Below are positions 1-6,701 of a stretch of 13,416 nt of DNA, piece after piece. Made by a program: the position numbers and the translations under genes. Source of the DNA: Candidatus Falkowiibacteriota bacterium (lineage in GTDB: Archaea; Iainarchaeota; Iainarchaeia; Iainarchaeales; GCA-2688035). The stretch lies in contig JAFCBY010000021.1 of assembly GCA_017610485.1 (NCBI GenBank), positions 1 to 13,416 of the forward strand, read 5' to 3'. Under the pieces are notes generated by a model. It saw only the letters and a list, made by a program, of their open reading frames with translations. It was not told the DNA's origin and made no database searches. Within the stretch, counting starts at the first letter, position 1. Each line of letters opens with the position of its first letter.

Positions 1-457
1 CCCCTTTTTTTTTGCCCTTAAGCCTTTTCAGCAAATACTGGTTGTGAAACGGGCTTCTGTCAACCGCGCTTTGCTTCAGTTCGGCTTTGCTTACCTTGTA
101 GCTTGGCACTATTTCAACGTCAAAGCCCTCAATCACGCCGCGGATGTAGGGGTGCTCTGAGAATGCCTTTTCCCACTTGTGGCCCCTGAAAACTTTTTTG
201 CCAATTCTCAATCCTTCGTTTTCAAATTCCTGCCTTGAAAGCCTTTCCGGGAACAGCACAAATATGTCCAGGTCGTTGTCTCCCCTCAAATGCGTGCCCC
301 TTGCGTTGCTTCCGCAGAGGACAACGTCCAAATGCTTGCCGTTTTCCGCCTTTACCTTGGAAATTATTTTTTCCGCGAGCCTTGCCTGTTTTTCCCCCTC
401 TTTTTTTGTGGGCGTTATTCTTTTCAGAACTTTTTCAAGTATTTCTTTCGAATTCAT
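1..457 (-). CDS. cca: CCA-adding enzyme (tRNA nucleotidyltransferase), archaeal class I, N-terminal part
   Basis: Adds or repairs the 3' CCA end of tRNAs in the cytoplasm. Only about the first 152 residues are present; the gene runs off the left edge, so roughly two thirds of a typical archaeal enzyme is missing. The nucleotidyltransferase signature is plain: GSNARGTHLRGDNDIDIFV at residues 49-67, with Gly49-Ser50 as the nucleotide-binding pair and Asp62 and Asp64 as metal ligands. A later DVEIVPSY segment supplies the probable third carboxylate, and VDRSPFHNQYL matches the start of the following domain. The start is ATG at 455-457; the nearest upstream in-register ATG (464-466) is followed by a stop after one codon. 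The run of T at the window edge is lysine codons, not a terminator. In many archaea cca sits beside thpR; here thpR is 3.1 kb away on the same strand. Family assignment is firm. Confidence 0.95.
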   Translation of the reverse strand, partial: MNSKEILEKVLKRITPTKKEGEKQARLAEKIISKVKAENGKHLDVVLCGSNARGTHLRGDNDLDIFVLFPERLSRQEFENEGLRIGKKVFRGHKWEKAFSEHPYIRGVIEGFDVEIVPSYKVSKAELKQSAVDRSPFHNQYLLKRLKGKKKG

Positions 458-494
458 TCAAACCATTTCCGCGAGCCAAATCTAATTGGTAGAA

Positions 495-508
495 CTATTA
501 TATATGAT
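495..508 (-). promoter_or_regulatory. TATA-like box for cca
   Basis: On the minus strand an AT-rich box ATCATATATAATAG lies centred about 44 nt upstream of the cca ATG. That places a start site near 475 with a short leader. No clear BRE or Shine-Dalgarno was seen. Assigned by position and composition only. Confidence 0.4.
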
Positions 509-515
509 TTAGGTT

Positions 516-662
516 TTATAACTTTGTGAGTGGGAAAACCAACTCCTTATAGGCCTTGAATGTGAGCGAATCCTCTTTCACTGGAAACGCGTCCCTTTGG
601 AAAAATCACCGGAAACCTGCTCTCTTTCAGTTCCTTTAAGAAGGCCAAGCAGTTGTATTCTT
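516..662 (-). pseudogene. Possible decayed C-terminal coding remnant upstream of cca
   Basis: No intact gene, but two minus-strand frames read like protein. One frame, from about 662 to 595, gives EYNCLAFLKELKESRFPVIF followed by PK. After a one-base shift near 594 the other gives DAFPVKEDSLTFKAYKELVF and ends at a TAA at 516-518. Together they would make about 48 residues of plausible C-terminus, 58 nt before cca and on its strand. The upstream end runs into the tnpB start. I do not recognise the family. It could equally be chance open sequence; the amphipathic, Lys/Glu-rich make-up is the only support. Confidence 0.25.
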
Positions 663-664
663 TT

Positions 665-1911
665 ATGCTAGTTGTGAAGACTGTTAAGTTGAAGTTGTTT
701 AAGCCAACTGTTGTAAAGCAACGGCTCCTATCGCTTTTGAAAGAAAATCACCGGTTGTTGGGTGATTACGCTTCTTTGATTGAAGAGCAGGGCACACTCA
801 ATAAATCTGTGTTACATAAGCTTTCGTACAATAGATTTCGTTCTTCTTTTCAGTTGCCTTCTGGTGTAGTTCAGACTGCTAGGGACAAAGCAGTAGAGGC
901 TTTTAAGGGTTATAGGGCAAAAGGCGTGTTGGGAGGAAGGTTAGCAGGCCTTGTTTTGGCAACAGGGTTTCAGTGAGACTTGATAAGAGAACATTCTCTG
1001 TGGTTGAGACTGACAACAAATTCAAGTATTTTGCCTCTATTGCAACTGCAGATGGCAGAGTTTTTGTGCCCTTGCTTGGTCAAAGATACCAATACAAAAA
1101 TTTGGCTAAGATGTTTCAGGGTGAGTTGTTGCAGGGCACAGCAGAGCTGCTGTTCAAAGATGGCGATTTTTATGTTTACCTTTCTTTAAAGAAGGAGGTG
1201 GTTGTGTCAGAGCCTGATGCGACTTTCACTGCTATTGGTGTTGACTTGGGCTTGCATAATCTTTCAACTTCTGTGATTTTGAAAGACAGGCCAACCAAAG
1301 CAAGTTTTTTTGGCGGAAAGCCTGCTTTGGCAATGAGACGACAATTTGCAGAGTTTAGGAAAAGCCTAGCGAAAGCAAAAAAACTGAAGCGAATAAAAGC
1401 AAGCAAAGACAAGGAATCAAGGTGTATGCGGGACATAAATCACAAAGTAAGCTCGGCAATAATAGAACAAGCTTTGGCTGTTGAAAAACCGATTATTGTC
1501 TTGGAGAAGCTACAGGGCATAAGACAGAGGTCAAAGTCTAGTAAAAAACTCAACAGGATGCTGAACAGCTGGGCATTTGCCCAACTACAAAGTTTCATAA
1601 AATACAAAGCTAACTGGAATGGCATCCCTGTAGTCTACGTAGATCCAAAGTATACTTCACAAAAATGCAACCGTTGTGGCTTCATACACAAAGGAAACAG
1701 AAAAGGCCGAAACTTTGCTTGCAAAAAATGCGGCTACCAACTAAACGCAGACCTAAACGCTGCAATCAACATAGCAAAACAATATAAAAACTTAGCATCC
1801 AGCTATATGTTGGAGGCATTGGGTGACGTGACAACGCCCTTAACCCCTGCAATGGAAAGAAAGCAATGTGAAGAGATTTCAGTGGTCGACAGGGGAAACC
1901 CAAACATTTAA
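665..1911 (+). pseudogene. tnpB: TnpB RNA-guided nuclease, split by a one-base frame change
   Basis: TnpB is the RuvC-type, RNA-guided nuclease of IS200/IS605 elements. The first frame starts at ATG 665 (GTG 674 also possible) and stops at TGA 974-976. The second frame can start at GTG 973 (GTGA overlap) and runs to 1911. Numbered from GTG 973, the catalytic residues are Asp91 (GVDLGLHN), Glu178 (VLEKLQG) and Asp260 (NADLNAAINIA). Four zinc cysteines, CNRCG and CKKCG, lie at 232/235 and 250/253. The family's conserved block before RLDKRTFSV is present but in the second frame upstream of 973 (GRKVSRPCFGNRVS, from about 931), so the real break lies between the TAG at 913-915 and about 936. Joined, the protein would be about 415 aa, a normal TnpB length. 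A one-base deletion or sequencing error is the simplest cause; ribosomal -1 slippage at AAAAG (919-923) is possible. Confidence 0.85.
1830..1911 (+). ncRNA. Candidate TnpB guide RNA scaffold (reRNA/omegaRNA)
   Basis: In this family the guide RNA comes from the 3' end of tnpB and the element's right end. The last 80 nt of the gene can fold with CCCCTG (1844-1849) pairing to CAGGGG (1890-1895), closing a loop that holds further short pairings. The encoded protein tail here lies past the last RuvC motif and looks low in constraint, as expected if the RNA is what is selected. The guide would begin where the element ends, probably at 1912-1940, but I cannot fix that junction. Confidence 0.25.
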
Positions 1912-1914
1912 GTG
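1904..1914 (+). promoter_or_regulatory. TATA-like box for the secretion ATPase, overlapping the tnpB stop
   Basis: ACATTTAAGTG is centred about 33 nt upstream of the ATPase ATG at 1941 and covers the tnpB TAA (1909-1911). If used, the ATPase is transcribed from the extreme right end of the mobile element or just beyond it. Positional evidence only. Confidence 0.35.
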
Positions 1915-1940
1915 CGGGAAGATGTCACCTAATTACAGTT

Positions 1941-3494
1941 ATGGCTAAGCTAAAGAGAATTAAGGGGAGGCTGCTTGAGTCCAGGGGCGAAAGCAAGGTT
2001 TTTGAGGGATTTCCCTACAACCTTTACGAGATTTTGCCCTTGAAGATTTCTGAAAAGGAATTCAAGAGCGCTGACCTGCTCATCAAAGTTATTACCAGGT
2101 CATCCTCCCTAAATGCCCTTCTTGCAAAACTTGGCTCAAAGAACGCCCCCATAATTGAGCAGTTTAGGAATAGCATAATCCAGTTCATTGACGTCAATGA
2201 TCTTTTGCACAAGCTGCCTGACGCAAAGCAGGTGGAAATTGTCAAGATGAATCTTTTGCCTGTTTCCGACAAGCTCGGTGTCAAGAACAAGGAAAATTTC
2301 ATAAAATTCGTTGTGGACTACAGCATCGGCTACGGCGTGCTAAGCCCTTTGATGGCTGACCCGAACCTTGAGGAAATAATGGTGAATGGCTACGAGCGCA
2401 ACGTTTTCGTTTTTCACAGGATGTTTGGGAACTGCAAGACCAATATTGTTGTGGACGAGAGAAGCGGAATTTTTGGCCTGATAAAGAGGGTGTCCCAAAC
2501 TGCGGGCAGGCAGTTCAACGAGGCGCATCCCCTGCTGGACGCAAGGCTTCCTGACGGAAGCAGGGCGAACGCAACCTACAACTATGTTAGTCCGTTCGGG
2601 CACACTTTAACCATTAGGAAGTTCAGCAAAATTCCCCTGAGCGTAATTGACCTTATTGCCAACGAAACATTGTCAAGCGAGATAGCGGCCTTTCTCTGGG
2701 TCATGACCCAGGGTCTTGGTCTGCATCCAATGAACACGATAATAACCGGCGGGACCGGTTCAGGGAAGACAACCCTAATGAATGTTCTTGCAACATTTAT
2801 TCCCTTTGAGGACAGGATTATCTCAATTGAGGACACTGTCGAGCTTGATTTGGGTGCCAGGGAGAATTGGATTCAGATGGAGTCAAAGCCCATGATGAAG
2901 GACGTTCTGGCTGTTTCAATGGACGACCTGCTTAAGAACACCTTGAGGATGAGGCCTGACAGAATAATTGTGGGTGAGGTGAGAAGCGGGGAGGCACAAA
3001 CCCTTTTTGTGGCAATGGATACCGGCCACAGGGGCATTCTTGGAACCGTGCACAGCAACAGTGCGAGGGAAATGATGCTAAGGCTTAAGAGTGCGCCAAT
3101 GGAGGTCCCTGAGCAGATGCTGCCATTGCTTGACATGGTTGTGGTAATGCAAAGGCACTATGACAAAAAGCTGGGGATTGTCAGGCGCATTAAACAAATT
3201 GCGGAGATTGGGCGAATGGAGGAAAGGGTTCTTTTAAGCAACCTCTACGAGCTGGACAAGAAGACAGGCAAGATAAACAAGGAAAATGTGCCAAGCAGCC
3301 TGATGGAAGAGCTTGCCGCCAGTGCCGGCATGACAAAAAACGAGCTCAAGAGGGAAATTTCCATTAGAAAAAAAATCCTCGACTTTTTGCTTGAAACAGG
3401 CATAAGGAAAAGGGACGAGGTCGAGAGAATAGTGCAACAGTACTACTTTAAGCCAGAGGCTATTTTGGAAATGGTCTCTAAGCGTCTTGAATAA
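1941..3494 (+). CDS. Archaeal type II/IV secretion-system ATPase (CpaF/GspE superfamily)
   Basis: Hexameric ATPase of the kind that powers archaeal type IV pili, archaella or related secretion machines from the cytoplasmic face of the membrane. The 517-residue length fits archaeal members. An N-terminal helical region is followed by the family's NGYERNVFVFH segment and the ATPase core: Walker A GGTGSGKT at 270-277, Asp-box ISIEDTVEL near 294-302, Walker B RIIVGEVRSGEA from 341, and His-box TGHRGILGTVHSNS at 361-374. All key residues are present. A charged C-terminal extension of about 90 residues follows (KKTGKINKENV and beyond). The usual TadC/FlaJ-like membrane protein is not adjacent: downstream lies the convergent thpR operon and upstream a tnpB. 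The specific machine (pilus, archaellum or secretion) cannot be told from this gene alone. Confidence 0.92.
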   Translation: MAKLKRIKGRLLESRGESKVFEGFPYNLYEILPLKISEKEFKSADLLIKVITRSSSLNALLAKLGSKNAPIIEQFRNSIIQFIDVNDLLHKLPDAKQVEIVKMNLLPVSDKLGVKNKENFIKFVVDYSIGYGVLSPLMADPNLEEIMVNGYERNVFVFHRMFGNCKTNIVVDERSGIFGLIKRVSQTAGRQFNEAHPLLDARLPDGSRANATYNYVSPFGHTLTIRKFSKIPLSVIDLIANETLSSEIAAFLWVMTQGLGLHPMNTIITGGTGSGKTTLMNVLATFIPFEDRIISIEDTVELDLGARENWIQMESKPMMKDVLAVSMDDLLKNTLRMRPDRIIVGEVRSGEAQTLFVAMDTGHRGILGTVHSNSAREMMLRLKSAPMEVPEQMLPLLDMVVVMQRHYDKKLGIVRRIKQIAEIGRMEERVLLSNLYELDKKTGKINKENVPSSLMEELAASAGMTKNELKREISIRKKILDFLLETGIRKRDEVERIVQQYYFKPEAILEMVSKRLE

Positions 3495-3519
3495 ACCTTT
3501 TCCGCTCACGCGCAACATA

Positions 3520-3562
3520 GAAAAGCAAAAGCTTTTCTTGCCTCGCAAACCTCTTGGTTTGC
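3520..3562. terminator. Two consecutive perfect hairpins between convergent genes
   Basis: GAAAAGC (3520-3526), loop AAAA, GCTTTTC (3531-3537) forms a 7-bp stem. Eight bases on, GCAAACC (3545-3551), loop TCTT, GGTTTGC (3556-3562) forms a second. They lie between the ATPase stop (3494) and the thpR stop (3588), the natural place for a bidirectional transcription end or for mRNA 3'-end protection. Neither has a long T tract, so factor-independent termination is unproven. Confidence 0.45.
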
Positions 3563-3587
3563 TCGGAAGCTTGGGAAAAGAGAAACG

Positions 3588-4130
3588 CTAGCGCATTGCA
3601 AGCTTTTTTGAATAGAGAACAGTGTACTTTGGGCCAGGCTTCCTAAGCTCTGATTCCATGAGCTCAAAGCTCTCCACTTTGATGACCCCTGGCTTTACCT
3701 TTTCTCTAACAGCCTCAACAATTTCCTGAACCTTCTGCCTTTCAAGGCCTCTGTTCCTTGCAAGAGTGACGTGTGCGTGAAACTGGCCCTCATGTGTTCC
3801 AAGCACGTCCTGCAGCTTCCTGTTCAGCAAATTAAATTCCTCGATTCCTTTTCCAAACCCAAGCCAGATTATGTTTCCCTTGAAGTGGCCGGCACAGTTG
3901 AGCTCTGCCTCAAAGCAATCAGAGTCAACAGAGTCAAGTTTCCCCTGCAATTCCTTCAGCCCTTCCCTGGGGAAGTATCCAAGAAATTTAAGGGTGACAT
4001 GCAGGTTCTCAGGTAAAACCTTTCTCAGGCCGTCCTTTGTCAACAGAGGCAAGATTTCTTCGGCAATCTCCAGCTTTAAATCATCAGGCAGGTTCACTGC
4101 CAAAAACAGGCGCTTTTTCTCCTGGCTCAT
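3588..4130 (-). CDS. thpR: RNA 2'-5' ligase / 2',3'-cyclic phosphodiesterase (2H phosphoesterase)
   Basis: Cytoplasmic 2H-superfamily enzyme that hydrolyses 2',3'-cyclic phosphates to 2'-phosphates and can form 2'-5' linkages in tRNA halves in vitro; its in vivo substrate in archaea is not settled. Both catalytic HxTx motifs are present: HVTL at 44-47 (ENLHVTLKFLG) and HVTL at 120-123 (FHAHVTLARNR). The N-terminal RLFLAVNLP strand is typical. At 180 aa it is full length. Its ATG overlaps the taw3 stop by four bases (ATGA), so the two are probably translationally coupled. It is the last gene of the mpe-taw3-thpR operon and is followed by two hairpins. Confidence 0.95.
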   Translation of the reverse strand: MSQEKKRLFLAVNLPDDLKLEIAEEILPLLTKDGLRKVLPENLHVTLKFLGYFPREGLKELQGKLDSVDSDCFEAELNCAGHFKGNIIWLGFGKGIEEFNLLNRKLQDVLGTHEGQFHAHVTLARNRGLERQKVQEIVEAVREKVKPGVIKVESFELMESELRKPGPKYTVLYSKKLAMR

Positions 4131-4741
4131 TTCAATTCCTGCCTGAAAACGGCTTCAAGCCTTTTCAGCATTTCGTAATTCTGCCCGAGCTTTGTGTTTG
4201 CCCTCTCCAAATTGTAGCGCATGAACTCTTTTCCAACCAAAACCTCTTTTCCGGCCTTTACCGGGAATGCAATGCTTTGCGTGCCCTGCATTTCAACCAG
4301 GAACTTTCCTGGCTTGGCCACAATAATGCCGCCCCTTCTTACCCCTGCCTTCTTCATGCAGCCAAGAATCTTTTTCGCGTTCTCAAGGGAGCCTGCTCCA
4401 ATATGCAGGATGAAGGAGTCGAGCTTAAACCAGAGCTCGCCCCTTGTGTCCGCCTCAATGCCCTGCCACAGCTCCTTCTCCCTGACCTTCCTGTGCCACT
4501 TCCTGTGAAAGCTTGCATCCAGCTTGTTTTCGTTCTTTGGGAGCTGCAGCAGGATAATGCGGCCTGCGCAGCTGCTGCTTGTAAAAAAATCTTTTGTCCT
4601 GGAAACGAATTTGCAGAGCGGGACCATCTGCCTGTCGGCCTTTTTTTCCGCTACCGCCTTCTCAAGGCTTTTCCTGTGGTTTTCCTTAACCATTGAAAAG
4701 CGGTTGCCTACAACAATTTTCAAATTTGAATCCTTTCCCAT
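4127..4741 (-). CDS. taw3: tRNA wybutosine-synthesis methyltransferase Taw3/TYW3-like
   Basis: Taw3/TYW3 is the SAM-dependent N4-methyltransferase step in making wyosine derivatives at G37 of tRNA-Phe. Diagnostic segments are FFTSSSCAGRI at 52-62 (family consensus TSSCSGRI), KWHRK, then ELWFKLDSFILHIGAGSL and a G(V/I)RRGGIIV-like strand. Length (204 aa) is normal. Two starts are possible. ATG 4739-4741 has a good GGAGAGG Shine-Dalgarno and keeps the RFSMVKENHRKSL segment, which resembles the conserved F...K start of the family. ATG 4691-4693 would drop 16 residues. I prefer the longer form, which overlaps the upstream phosphoesterase gene by 22 nt. The partner Taw1/Taw2 genes are not in this window. 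Confidence 0.88.
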   Translation of the reverse strand: MGKDSNLKIVVGNRFSMVKENHRKSLEKAVAEKKADRQMVPLCKFVSRTKDFFTSSSCAGRIILLQLPKNENKLDASFHRKWHRKVREKELWQGIEADTRGELWFKLDSFILHIGAGSLENAKKILGCMKKAGVRRGGIIVAKPGKFLVEMQGTQSIAFPVKAGKEVLVGKEFMRYNLERANTKLGQNYEMLKRLEAVFRQELK

Positions 4742-5361
4742 TTCAGTTCCTCTCCAAGGTCAAGCAACAGGGCTTTTCCCTCGGCCACTGCCCCGACATT
4801 AATGCTTGTGGTTTCTCCAAGGGCTTCCTCGCCCGCCGCCTCGTGGCAGTGCCCGCACAAATGCAGCACTGGCTTGAACTCCTCAATCGCCTTTCTCACA
4901 GACCTGCTGCCAATATGCTTTCCGGTGTAGCACTTGTCAATGCCTGTCCCAAAGGGCGGCAGATGCGTAACAAGAATTGTTTTCTTGCCCTTTTCCAAAA
5001 CATTTTCAAGGCCTTTTCCAATCTCTTCCTCGCTGAACAAAAAGCCCCCTGGATTCCCAAGCTTGCCGCCGCCAAAGCCTGCAAAGGCCCATTGCCCGAC
5101 TTCCTTCCTTTTCCCCTGCAGCGAAACCCCTTTCTTCTCCAAAAAGTCCGCGACCTCTGCCGTGTCAAAGTTGCCTGCAATTGCCATTACCTCAAACCCC
5201 TCCAGGGCCTTGAGCGTCTCTTCTGCCTGCCTTTTCCCGCCGAGGTTTGTCATGTCTCCGAGAATGACGGCTTTTTCCACACCCTTATTATGTATAAGTT
5301 TAACTATCTTTTCCAAATTCCCGACTTTTCCGTGAATATCGCTCACAACCAGAATAAGCAT
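4720..5361 (-). CDS. Icc-like metallophosphoesterase (COG2129 type)
   Basis: Calcineurin-like dimetal phosphoesterase, probably cytoplasmic; substrate unknown. The metal-ligand blocks are all present: SDIHG (Asp8, His10), LGDMTN (Asp36), AGNFD (Asn64), VTHLPP (His133) and CGHCHE (His171, His173). The middle segment DTAEVADFLEKKGVSLQGK followed by WAFAGFGGG is characteristic of the archaeal Icc-related group, which has GNxD rather than GNHD/E. At 213 aa it is complete. It is the first gene of a minus-strand operon with taw3 and thpR, which suggests but does not prove a nucleotide or RNA-related substrate. It shares a 47-nt AT-rich divergent promoter region with the secreted-protein gene at 5409. 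Confidence 0.9.
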   Translation of the reverse strand: MLILVVSDIHGKVGNLEKIVKLIHNKGVEKAVILGDMTNLGGKRQAEETLKALEGFEVMAIAGNFDTAEVADFLEKKGVSLQGKRKEVGQWAFAGFGGGKLGNPGGFLFSEEEIGKGLENVLEKGKKTILVTHLPPFGTGIDKCYTGKHIGSRSVRKAIEEFKPVLHLCGHCHEAAGEEALGETTSINVGAVAEGKALLLDLGEELKWERIQI

Positions 5362-5372
5362 TTTTGCAAAAC

Positions 5373-5381
5373 CTTTATAAT
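5373..5381 (+). promoter_or_regulatory. TATA box for the secreted-protein gene
   Basis: CTTTATAAT is centred about 32 nt before the ATG at 5409, putting the start site only a few bases ahead of the codon. A GGGGGA run at 5403-5408 directly abuts the ATG, too close to act as a normal ribosome site. The same AT-rich stretch probably also serves the divergent phosphoesterase gene. Confidence 0.5.
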
Positions 5382-5408
5382 TTTATTAAGCCCTATTGTA
5401 TTGGGGGA

Positions 5409-6203
5409 ATGAAATTGTTTAAAAGATTGCTTGTGGTATTCTGCCTTCTTATGCTTTGCCTTCAGGCATATGCTGCAGTCTACATTGTTGAGCCTTTGGA
5501 CGAGAAGCTTTTCCCAGGGCAAGAGCTTTCCTTTGGAAAGATTTCGAGGGGGGAAACCCTCAAGGTAGTGGTAAAGAAGAAAAGTGACCTGGGGCAGGAT
5601 TGGTTTCAAATTTTGGTTGACCCGGAATTCCTTCCCCCGTCCTGGAAGGCTGAAAGCATTGAAACAGACAAAACCCTGATTGCCCTGGTAACACTCTCCG
5701 AGGATGCCGCCGTCAGCATGCAGAGGCTGAAGTTCTTGGCGGTGAATGACCTGCAGCCAGAGCTTAATGAAAGCTTTTTCGCAACTGTTTCAGTTCACGA
5801 AAGCCTTCTAAGCGCTTCAATTGAGGACGTTGTTAAGGATGCTGTGCTTGGCCAGGAAACAATTTTCAGCCTTGTCCTGAACAACGATTCAATCGCAGAG
5901 CATTCCCTTAAAGCTGAGAGCTCTCTTCCAGGCTATTGGTTTAAAAGCCAGGAAATGGTGCTTGCTCCCAACGAAACCAGGACAGTTGCCCTTAGCGTGC
6001 AGCCACTAACCTATGGTGAAAAGAACTTTTCCTTCAAGGTTTTATCCCTGTACAATGACACGGGCTTTGACTTTCCTGCAAAGCTCAACACAAAGCCAAC
6101 CCTGCTTGGCATGTACCAGGCCCCGATTACCGGGCTTCCGCTCTTTTCCCCGACAATGTTGCCCTACTACCTAATCAACGGAATTCTCAGCATTTTCAGC
6201 TAA
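5409..6203 (+). CDS. Secreted or membrane-attached hypothetical protein with signal peptide
   Basis: I do not recognise a named family. The 264-residue product starts with a clear Sec signal peptide: MKLFKR, a hydrophobic core, then AYA at residues 20-22 and a likely cleavage before AVYIV. The mature part is beta-rich, about 200 residues, with stretches such as FSLVLNNDS and ETRTVALSVQPL that resemble Ig-like NEW3-type domains of archaeal surface proteins. At least five N-x-S/T sequons (NES, NDS, NET, NFS, NDT) suggest surface glycosylation. The C-terminus is hydrophobic (GLPLFSPTMLPYYLINGILS) without a following charged tail, so a weak anchor or an interaction surface is possible. The start is ATG 5409; an in-frame TTG at 5364 would place extra residues before the signal peptide and was rejected. 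Divergent from the phosphoesterase operon. Confidence 0.75.
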   Translation: MKLFKRLLVVFCLLMLCLQAYAAVYIVEPLDEKLFPGQELSFGKISRGETLKVVVKKKSDLGQDWFQILVDPEFLPPSWKAESIETDKTLIALVTLSEDAAVSMQRLKFLAVNDLQPELNESFFATVSVHESLLSASIEDVVKDAVLGQETIFSLVLNNDSIAEHSLKAESSLPGYWFKSQEMVLAPNETRTVALSVQPLTYGEKNFSFKVLSLYNDTGFDFPAKLNTKPTLLGMYQAPITGLPLFSPTMLPYYLINGILSIFS

Positions 6204-6287
6204 GAAACAAATTTAGCAAAAGAGCGGGTTCGTCAATTGTTGAAATCTAAGAAGCAATAAAAGGGGTTTAGGTTAATTGCTTGATTC

Positions 6288-6701
6288 ATGGCAAAGCGTT
6301 TTTACCTTGACTCAAATGTTTTCATTTCCTTTGTAAGGGAAGAAATGGATTCGGCGTTTAATCTCAGGTTTGTTGACAGCGAAAACTTCTTTGCCTTGTG
6401 CAGGAAAGAAAAATGCGTTTTAATCCTCTCGAATTTTTTCTTCAAAGAAGTCAACAAAATTATCTCTTTGAAGAAGGCTGACGTTTTAGAAGAAATCAAG
6501 CGGCATGAAATATGCGTTGTTTCTGCTGAAAAGAATCCGTCAAAAGAGCTGGTTTTAAAGGTAGTAAAAGAGTGCGGAATTCATTTTGCTGACGCAGTGC
6601 ATGTCGCGCACGCCTGTGAAAGCAAAGCAGATGCGGTTATCACTTGGAACAAAAAAAGATTTTGCAAAAGCACAGAAATTCGTAGAGTGTTTTACGCCTG
6701 A
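6288..6701 (+). CDS. PIN-domain ribonuclease (VapC-like)
   Basis: PIN domains are Mg-dependent ribonucleases, often toxins of toxin-antitoxin pairs that cut tRNA or rRNA. The catalytic acids can be read: Asp8 (FYLDSNVFIS), Glu54 (FFKEVNKI), Asp102 (HFADAVHVAHA), with VITWNKKRF (Asn121) as the fourth position. The 137 aa length is typical. No conventional antitoxin gene precedes it. Instead its last 10 nt overlap the 3' end of a ribbon-helix-helix gene on the other strand. An AT-rich GCAATAAAAGG about 30 nt upstream may be its TATA box. The PIN call is firm; a toxin role is inferred from context. Confidence 0.85.
   Translation: MAKRFYLDSNVFISFVREEMDSAFNLRFVDSENFFALCRKEKCVLILSNFFFKEVNKIISLKKADVLEEIKRHEICVVSAEKNPSKELVLKVVKECGIHFADAVHVAHACESKADAVITWNKKRFCKSTEIRRVFYA

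Larger units (their letters stand above)
650..1930 (+). mobile_element. tnpB-only IS200/IS605-type element, ends unresolved
   Basis: The block between the cca promoter and the secretion ATPase carries a tnpB and no tnpA, as in IS1341-type or stand-alone tnpB elements. Coordinates are approximate: these elements have no terminal inverted repeats or target duplications, only subterminal hairpins, and I could not define either end. The element lies on the opposite strand to the cca and thpR genes that flank the larger insertion. Without a TnpA it would need one in trans to move. Confidence 0.5.

Noticed and set aside
1..13. C/T-rich run at the left edge as a possible terminator
   Set aside because: It encodes lysine and glycine codons of cca on the minus strand and the reading frame stays open.
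4037..4696. Plus-strand ORF of about 219 codons opposite taw3
   Set aside because: The opposite strand carries the TSSSCAGRI-type Taw3 sequence; this frame is a by-product.
4693..5412. Plus-strand ORF of about 239 codons opposite the phosphoesterase gene
   Set aside because: It is the mirror of a gene with all metallophosphoesterase motifs; the translation is Cys/Pro/Phe-rich and resembles no family.
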